The position numbers and the translations under genes were made by a program. DNA of 64,000 nt, taken from assembly GCA_036172665.1 (NCBI GenBank), contig CM069874.1, positions 49,830,707-49,894,706 on the forward strand. The letters run 5' to 3'. The notes beneath the pieces are model-generated. The model saw only the letters and a program-made list of their open reading frames with translations, was not told the origin of the DNA and searched no databases. This document shows, in pieces, positions 57,213 through 64,000 of the stretch. Source of the DNA: Prosopocoilus inquinatus (lineage: Eukaryota; Arthropoda; Insecta; Coleoptera; Lucanidae). Every line of letters begins with the position of its first letter. Position 1 is the first letter of the stretch.

Positions 57213-57691
57213 AATTTTCAACTTTCTCACAGCAAGCTGAAATTTTGTTATAATAATGTCTATAGTATGTATTACATGCAGTATAATTATTACTTATCAA
57301 ATATTTCATGTTTCTTCACAATTGCTTTTTGAATTTGTAAAAAAAAACGAGAATTTAAAACCCACGAAGTTCGCCCGAAAAACTCTTTACTTTCAAACCT
57401 CATACCGCAATTACTGTGAAATATATATAAAAACAAATTACACAGAATTATTCTTCAATTTTTTAGCTTTGATTTACTGAAATTCAACGTATAATTTAAA
57501 TGTTTCGCCACTCATAAAAGCCATACTAATAATACTCCTTTCTGAGAGTTCCGCTTCACTACAAACAGCAATATAATTATGAAGTATACAAGATTATGCA
57601 TTTAAACTTGAATTAAAACATCCGTATTAATGTTTTCTAAGTATCTTGCCAATATCTGCCGGTTAGTAAATTCTGTTCAATAATATACCGG

Positions 57692-57870
57692 GTGAATTTT
57701 TAATTTTTTAGTACGAGTCAACGAAATATTTCGAGAAGTACCTACGCATTGCATAAAAAATGTTTTTACGTAAATTCTTAGTATTTTCGAAGGGGACACA
57801 AATCTCATCAAAATTAACCCCCTCAATCCCCGCCGATGTGAGGGCGGGGGTAATTTTGAAATTTTAGATC
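57692..57870. repeat. Hairpin-bearing repeat in the Transib 5' region
   Basis: TACCGGGTGAATTTTTAATT opens a stretch with the inverted pair AAAATTAACCCCC and GGGGGTAATTTT (57808-57860) around a CCCCGCC/GGGCGGG stem. GC-rich stem in AT-rich surroundings; probably a miniature element inserted in the Transib. Confidence 0.5.
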
Positions 57871-58309
57871 GAACTATTATGTTTTTGCATATTCGTAATC
57901 TACAGGAAAAAACGGTTTTGAAATATTTGAATTCACAAAAAATATGAATTCCTATTTACAATTTAAATAGGTTTAATATAATTCTCTTCGCAGTAATAAT
58001 GTCAAATCTTTACCTAATCTGCTTCCCGGATTACATTAAGAAAAGATAATGTTAATCTTGTATAAGTAATTCAAAATTTTATAAGATTAAATGTTCTGCA
58101 GAACTCACAAATACTTGATTACTTGCACAGAATTCCAATTATCCTGCTTAATCAGTAATTATACCTAATAATATTTTTACTCGAATTCCCAATTTTCTTC
58201 GTATTCTGTTTACCTGATATGCATATAAAATTGAAGAAATATACAATTCCTATCAGTTTACCACACAAATTTGTAAGGTGTGTTTGTGATTTGGAAAATC
58301 TTGTGCGAA

Positions 58310-60123
58310 ATGTCTGAGAGAAAGATTACTCGGCTAGTGCTTCATAATATTATAAGGGAGCATGCCCAAAAAAGTGTAGAAGAGAAGAAAAACAGTGTTA
58401 TTGCTTTTTTTAACACAAACATTTTCTCTCGAGGAGGACGAGAACGTAGTTGAAACATTAAAACACTTTATTCGAACCAATTTCTTTGCACCTTATTTCC
58501 ACCGCTGGCAAGCAAGTGATATAAACCGAACGAACGAAACGTTTATAAAGAAGTATAGTGAGTGGTTATTCCGGGAAATTACCTTTCCTGAAATAGTACG
58601 CCATCACCAATCAGGTCCCAGTACTTCTCAAACTGGCAGAAGACATAAAATCTTTGAAGAGTGTTCCGAATCTTCTAAGAGGAAGAAAACTGAAGAGATA
58701 CGGAAAAATTATTCAGTTGCAGAATTATCATTTGCTGCTGCTATGAAACTTCGGGAGGTAAGACGTAGATCTTCAAGTTTAGTATCTGAAGATACATCAG
58801 GAAAGAAAAAAGCAAAGAAGCCAGATATTCAACCTTCAGAAGAAGGTCAGAAGAAGAATTAGATCAGTGGAAGCAACATTAGACGATCAAACTCAGTGCA
58901 CTCTTTACTGTAAGTGGGGATTCGATGGTGCATCAGGATTTTCATCATATAAGCAAAAATTTTCGGAGAAAACGTTGTCAGATGAAAGTATTTTTGTTAC
59001 TTCCCTAGTTCCTTTAAGATTAATTGAGAACAGTAAGCAAACATTACTACGGAAAAATCCCAAACCATCATCTACAAGATTTTGCAGACCTATCAGATTG
59101 CAATGGATTCACGAAACAGACCTTATTTCCAAAGAAGAAGAATTACAGATTAAAACTCAAATTGACAATTTGGAGCCATGTATTACCAGTACCAACAACG
59201 TTTCTGTAACCTACACTCTCATGTTAACAATGATAGATGGAAAAATTTGTAATGCGCTGGCTGATGCTTCTGGTATGCGGTGCTATGTATGCCGATGCAC
59301 AATTTCCGAAACAAATAATCTCGATTTGGTTAGGAATAAGCCAGAAAGCCAAGAAATGTACCGTTTTGGGTTATCTGTTTTACACGCATACATTAGATTC
59401 TTCGAATGTTTACTTCATATATCATACAGGTTGGACATCAAATCTTGGAAGATACCGAAGGCTTTGAGTGCTGCAGTACAAAGCCGAAAAAAAGAAATTC
59501 AAGATAAGTTTCGTGAACGGATGGGTTTAATTGTGGACGTTCCTAAACCTGGTTACGGAACAAGTAATGATGAAAACACATCTAGGCGATTTTTTGCAAA
59601 CCCGAAGATTTCTGCTGAAATAACACAAATCGACGAAAGTTTAATAAGAAGATTTGCTATTATTTTAAAAGTAATTAATAGCAGAAGTGAAATCAAAGTA
59701 GAAAAATTTGAAAAATTCTGTTTCGATACCGCTGAGAAATACGTGTCCCTGTATGGCTGGTACTACATGCCTATTTCGGTACATAAAATTTTAATCCACG
59801 GAACTTCCGTAATAAGCCATGCTTGCGTTCCTATCGGAGAATTATCTGAAGAGGCGCAAGAAGCACGAAACAAAGATATTCGACGATATAGGGAACATCA
59901 TACTCGAAAGGTTTCCAGAATAAAAACGAATGAAGATTTATTTCATCGATTGATTTTAACTTCGGATCCCTATCTGAACACTTTAGGTTTAAGAGATGTA
60001 AAAAAACGTACATCCGATCCGGAAGTTAACCAATTATTGTATGTCAGTGCCGAAGATGAAAGTTATGTATCCGAAAATGAATCTATAGAACAAGAAACGT
60101 CAGAATTTGATTTCTTCCGATGA
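58310..60123 (+). pseudogene. Transib transposase (RAG1-core related), two breaks
   Basis: ATG at 58310 (MSERKITRLVLHNIIREH). A T7 run (58405-58411) shifts frame to FSLEEDENVVETLKHFIRTN, FFAPYFHRW, which fits the Transib N-terminus. After a lysine-rich stretch the frame stops at 58860 and resumes by 58867 with CTLYCKWGFDGASGFSSYKQ (first catalytic Asp in GFDG). Then TSLVPLRLI, NPKPSSTRFCRPIRLQW, LTMIDGKICNALADASG (conserved DGK block), CYVCRC, FGLSVLHAYIRFFECLLHIS, KPGYGTSNDENTSRRFF and GELSEEAQEARNKDIRRYR, which aligns with the RAG1 stretch holding its catalytic Glu. The region before GFDG is shorter than usual, so a deletion near 58860 is likely. It would cut at CACAGTG ends; this copy cannot. 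Confidence 0.9.
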
Positions 60124-60413
60124 AGAAGCGTAATACTTCCGTTCTTCGCATCATATATGTAATACCGATAAGCATTATTATAGGTGTACCGTTAGGTTTT
60201 AAGTACTTTAAATAAATTTGTAATAATGTACATTGCTACACAAATTGACTGGTACTGAATTTTTTTACCTAATACACATTCCTTTTCGAAACTAATACTA
60301 CTAAAATGCGGATCTAAAACATCAACATTTTAATATATAAATTCTTCTTCTTTATTGCAAGATGTGCATGTTTCCAAATTTTGACCACCGAAAACTATAC
60401 GGTTACAGAGATA

Positions 60414-60452
60414 TTCATTTTTCGCACGAATATTGGATTTGGAAACACTGTG
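60414..60452 (-). promoter_or_regulatory. Transib right TIR, RSS-like
   Basis: Reading inward on the minus strand: heptamer CACAGTG (60452-60446), 23-bp spacer, then AAAAATGAA (60422-60414). Unlike the left end there is no A-run at the 12-bp position (it reads AATATTCGTG). Confidence 0.8.
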
Positions 60453-60457
60453 CGTCG

Positions 60458-61037
60458 TTCGCTTTCAGATTAGAATATTCAGAAACGTTCTAGAAAGCAA
60501 CTGTCAATTTTTTATTACTCCCAATTTTACTCTAGGATATCGTACTGAATCATTCTTTGGCATATTTCTCCAACATCATATCGAATTTTTCTAGCGCAGA
60601 ACAGAATAGTGAGATTAATAGCGGCTGTCCCGTTTTTGGTATCTTGTAGAAACGTTTTTAAGGAATTAAAAATTTTAACGCTTACTTCAGTTTATATTCT
60701 TGAAATTTGCTCATAAGCATTTCAAAACACGTCAAAATTTATTTAATTTAATTTAATTTAATTCCATACATAATCACATTACCTAAATTTCTATTTACCG
60801 ACACCACGAACAGATATTACGAAGAATTCTATGACCATTCGCTAATAAAATATTCAAAAAATTTTAATAAAATACTCTTTGTACAATTTAGACGATATTT
60901 TTTCCTTATGACAATAATGTGATCATTAGTCTTCGTTCTAACTTTTAGTCTATAATATAATACGAGTATGTATGTACTTGACACACTCCGTACATGTTTA
61001 TTGTCTTTTGAAGGAATTAATAAACTCAACTAAACTA
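60458..61037 (+). pseudogene. LINE C-terminal fragment, 3' of the Transib insertion
   Basis: Broken frame includes SPTSYRIFLAQNRIVRLIAA, VPFLVSCRNVFKELKILTLT and SVYILEIC, the ORF2 tail block (QKRIVRxIxGxxxxxSCRxxFKELKILTLxSLYILE). It is collinear with the RT fragment ending at 57173, so both are one LINE cut by Transib. An (AATTT)n run is at 60738-60764. AATAAA with a CTCAACTAAACTAAA tail at about 61018-61037 may be its 3' end. Confidence 0.75.
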
Positions 61038-64000
61038 AAAATGTATAATATTTGTATTATTATGTGTATATAACATGTCACCAATAAAATTAATTGTTTC
61101 GTCCATGAACTCAAGTACGTACTGGAAGTTGCAGCTTAGTTTTCTTTTTTTCGGATACTTCCTAGGCGAACTAAAATCCTATCTGAGAATATCTTAAATA
61201 ATTACAATATTTATGCTGTATTTTTTATTATGAATGGGAGATCTACGTTCAAATTTATAAACTCCCTACGGTGCATAAGCTTTAAAGCCAAGTTTAATGT
61301 GCTCCTTTTTACAAAGCCCTGTTAAATCTTAAAACCTTGCCCTACATTTCCAGTTTGTCGGAGCACAAAGACTCTCCAGACAAACAACGAAACTAAATCC
61401 GCAACTTGAAACAATGTTTTTGCTGTTACTAATCCTTATGAGCTCTACTCTCTTATAAGGATGAAATATTCGGAGGAAATTAACAAAGACCGTTTTCTTG
61501 TGTTATAGGATATTATGTCAACCTCAATACTAATCTAAATTAGAAAAATATAAAGTACTAGCTCACGGAAAGTTGTAGTGGAGAAACGTGTGTCGAGTGC
61601 TACGATATATCACGAAAAATAGTACAGAAATAAGCTACGTATCTATTTCGATTATATGAATACTTAATATGTAATATTCTTAAAAACCGTTGTCAATATA
61701 ATTGTCTATGGGTAGTTTACGTGGCAAATAAATTTAAAAAATAGTAACAAGACCGGGATTTACAATTAGTATTGGTGAAACAAGCTTAAAGTTATGTTAA
61801 AATATTCATTCTTGTGTGATATTCTTAAGAATGATCTTCTCTACATAATTTCGCATTCGCAGATGCATCCCGCTTAAGAGCGTGCTCATGATCGTACATG
61901 TAAAGGACACTTTAGTTAAGATTACCACTTCTGAGGTCATTACCAAGCTGCGGGTTATAAGGTTCCACTATTAGCAGCTTCGCATACTAGATACCTCCAG
62001 TCCGCTACACACACCCGAAACGAGGGTTGTAAACACGATTAAAACAAATTATTTACCGAACGCAAAACACGAAAAGATGAACCAGTGCAGTAGTCGTGCG
62101 CGATAGCGATAGCACGATCGATTGTCCAGTATGAAAGGACCCCAAAACCCGTACCGCGATCATTACATAAGCTTGTAAGTTATCATAACTGTTTGCTCAA
62201 AGCACATAAGCTGCAAGTTATTCTTGTGACGTCTCGTAAAAATACGTGCACTCTAAAAATCGATGTTTACAACAGCAATATTCTGCATAACAAACTCGTT
62301 AACCTCTTTTCCTTCAGCCGCCTCGTTGCACTCGAGAATCCATAATTACCGCAAAATATGCGAATGCTTGTATATAGTACGGCGTTGACGAACGCTACGG
62401 AAATTCCGGAATAATTTAATGATGCCCTAATTATTTTATAGCAAAATTCCATTTAGGTTTTTTTCATAGTACTATTAGAGATGAATCTGTCTGTGCGTGC
62501 AGTTGGAGAATTTTTCATTTGCTCAGTTTCGAAATATTTTTTAAAATGATTCAGCGACGAAATTTAGTCTATACCAAACTATAAGCACGGTCTTGATTGG
62601 TGAAGTTACTGGAGAAGGTTTTTCTATAACTAGATTTATTAACCATCCATCCAGTTTTTACAATCATTGAGCAAGACCATGCTAATAGTTTAAATTAAGA
62701 TGGGAGTTTCCATGATGCAATGCAGCACCCTGTATAAATTACAGTGATCATTCATTTACTTGCGATAAAGTGAAATTTTGTCGTTTGCTTTGTTTCCTAG
62801 TGCTGCGTAATGCACAACCGGAAGAATTATAAGAATTTTTAGCATTGACATTTAAAAGGTGTATATTAATTGACGTTGCGTTCACGCCTACAGCGGCAAG
62901 CGGGGTGTGCTCGGACACTTAACATTGGCCGGCTGCATTTCTCTCGATTGTCATAAATTAAATGAACAACATACGTTATCTTACACTGTTTGCTGACGCA
63001 TACCACTTGAAAACTTGATTTTACTACAGCTATTAATAATGTTATCCTTTTTCGCATATCTTACATTTGTTCGGATCTGCCCTAATGCAGAGTACTTCCG
63101 GACAACAAGGGGAACACGTTCAGACAGGGATTAAATATTGAAAATTATCCCCATTTACTCAAAATAAGACAGCAATTATTCTACCATAACGGCAATATAA
63201 GAAAATATATTTCATGATAAGTAAGCTTGAAAAAACACTCAGAAAACAAAATGCCTCGGATCAAAATGATGTTCGGATTAAACTGATAGACAAAAATGAC
63301 CTTAATAAAAATTAAAATGAAATTGAATGGGTTATTTTGTATCTACATCTAACCTGTAACTAATCTGCATTTTTCAAAAATATCAGTCACCCTCAGTTCT
63401 TTTGCAACAGCAGTTAAGTTCATTGGAACTGCGATAGCCTAAACTAACACACTGTGCACAGGAAATACTAGGAATCCAGGTTTTGTACAAATTTGGCACC
63501 GAAAAGCCAAAATAATTAAAATAACAGTTTTTAACTAATGGTGCCTCAAACTACGACGTTGACTTTTAACAGTAAGTTGACCGCAATGTAACAAAGGTTA
63601 TCAGGATAATTTCCACACACTCTGGGCATCTTATTATGACGTATAGGAACACCAATCACCAAAAAACCGTTTTAATTTTAATAATTTAATGTTAATATAT
63701 TTGGAACACACTTCGGTAAGCGAAATTCGCCTAATCAATTTAGTCGATGTTTAATGAAAAGTGAGGGTGATTGAAAACTAAGTATGAGGTTTATATTTGA
63801 GTAGGTACTACTATTATAAAAAGCGACTCGATTTTGTTTAACAAAATCATTGTTTATCAGTGTTATCGAACAAAGGAAAGAAAATATCCATTGAGGACTG
63901 GCATTTTCAGAAAACTTAATGGGTATGACAGAGAAAGTCTCTTTCTCTTGATTCACCTATGTATCACTATGGCAGAGGAGTTGAAGGGATAATATTAGCC
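61038..64000. other. No gene recognised (3 kb)
   Basis: Frames of at most 73 codons and no TE motifs. CACCCTGTATA at about 62728 resembles the ends of the CAGGGTG elements but has no partner nearby. A patch at 62090-62125 (GCGATAGCGATAGCACGATC) is locally GC-rich and weakly palindromic. Confidence 0.45.

Larger units (their letters stand above)
57174..60452 (+). mobile_element. Transib element with RSS-like ends
   Basis: A perfect 5-bp duplication CGTCG (57169-57173; 60453-60457), the GC-rich 5-bp target typical of Transib, brackets 3279 bp. Both ends start CACAGTGTTTCCAAA; sequence diverges for about 10 bp, then CGTGCGAAAAATGAA is shared again. The transposase (58310-60123) is plus-strand. 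The 1.1 kb before the gene contains a hairpin-bearing repeat (57692-57870). The downstream noncoding part is 329 bp. Confidence 0.93.

Overview
This window reads as a gene-poor, AT-rich stretch of an arthropod, most probably insect, nuclear genome. I recognise no host gene with confidence; nearly everything that can be named is a transposable element (TE) or a fragment of one. Insect origin is inferred from the TE mix (several Tc1/mariner-superfamily lineages including DD37E- and DD41D-like ones, a Transib element, insect-type CR1/Jockey-like LINEs, gypsy, copia, hAT), from spliceosomal introns in transposases, and from many TA-flanked miniature elements. I cannot name the species.

Layout. 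0-0.7 kb: 3' end of a mariner-like element (copy A). 4.3-6.4 kb: Tc1 fragment, a CGGGTA-rich block and a 5'-truncated LINE. 6.6-11 kb: miniature inverted-repeat elements, a tRNA-derived SINE head, and the 5' end (LTR end, primer site, gag) of a copia element cut by a hairpin element. 11.4-17.7 kb: a long minus-strand LINE (ORF1 plus endonuclease-RT ORF2) split by a 2.25-kb hAT element. 17.9-20.7 kb: a TIR element encoding an intron-containing DDE transposase with about 83 residues between the second D and the E (Sailor-like). 22.2-29 kb: a decayed gypsy element used as a target several times. One TA-flanked long-TIR element lies inside its RT and itself contains a 1.9-kb DD41D-like element with about 360-bp inverted repeats; a separate DD37E-like element lies further along.

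30.8-32.6 kb: an unclassified block rich in a GTGTCC/AAATGT motif. 34-36.5 kb: mariner and LINE relics. 40.5-43.3 kb: a 1.3-kb TIR element followed by mariner copy B, complete from TIR to TIR but with two stop codons. 45-47.9 kb: hairpins, a MADF-domain exon, and a LINE with a single frameshift. 51-54.2 kb: a non-autonomous hAT-type element, an adjacent 32-bp-arm hairpin, and a second-family LINE relic. 55-61 kb: LINE fragments, one interrupted by a 3.28-kb Transib element bounded by a perfect 5-bp target duplication. 61-64 kb: nothing recognised.

The most interesting object is the Transib element (57174-60452). Transib transposases are related to the RAG1 core, and here both ends start with the exact V(D)J heptamer CACAGTG, followed 23 bp later by an A-rich nonamer-like block. 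The coding copy is broken, so it is a fossil or non-autonomous copy. The depth of nesting suggests heterochromatin or a piRNA-cluster-like TE trap; that is inference only.
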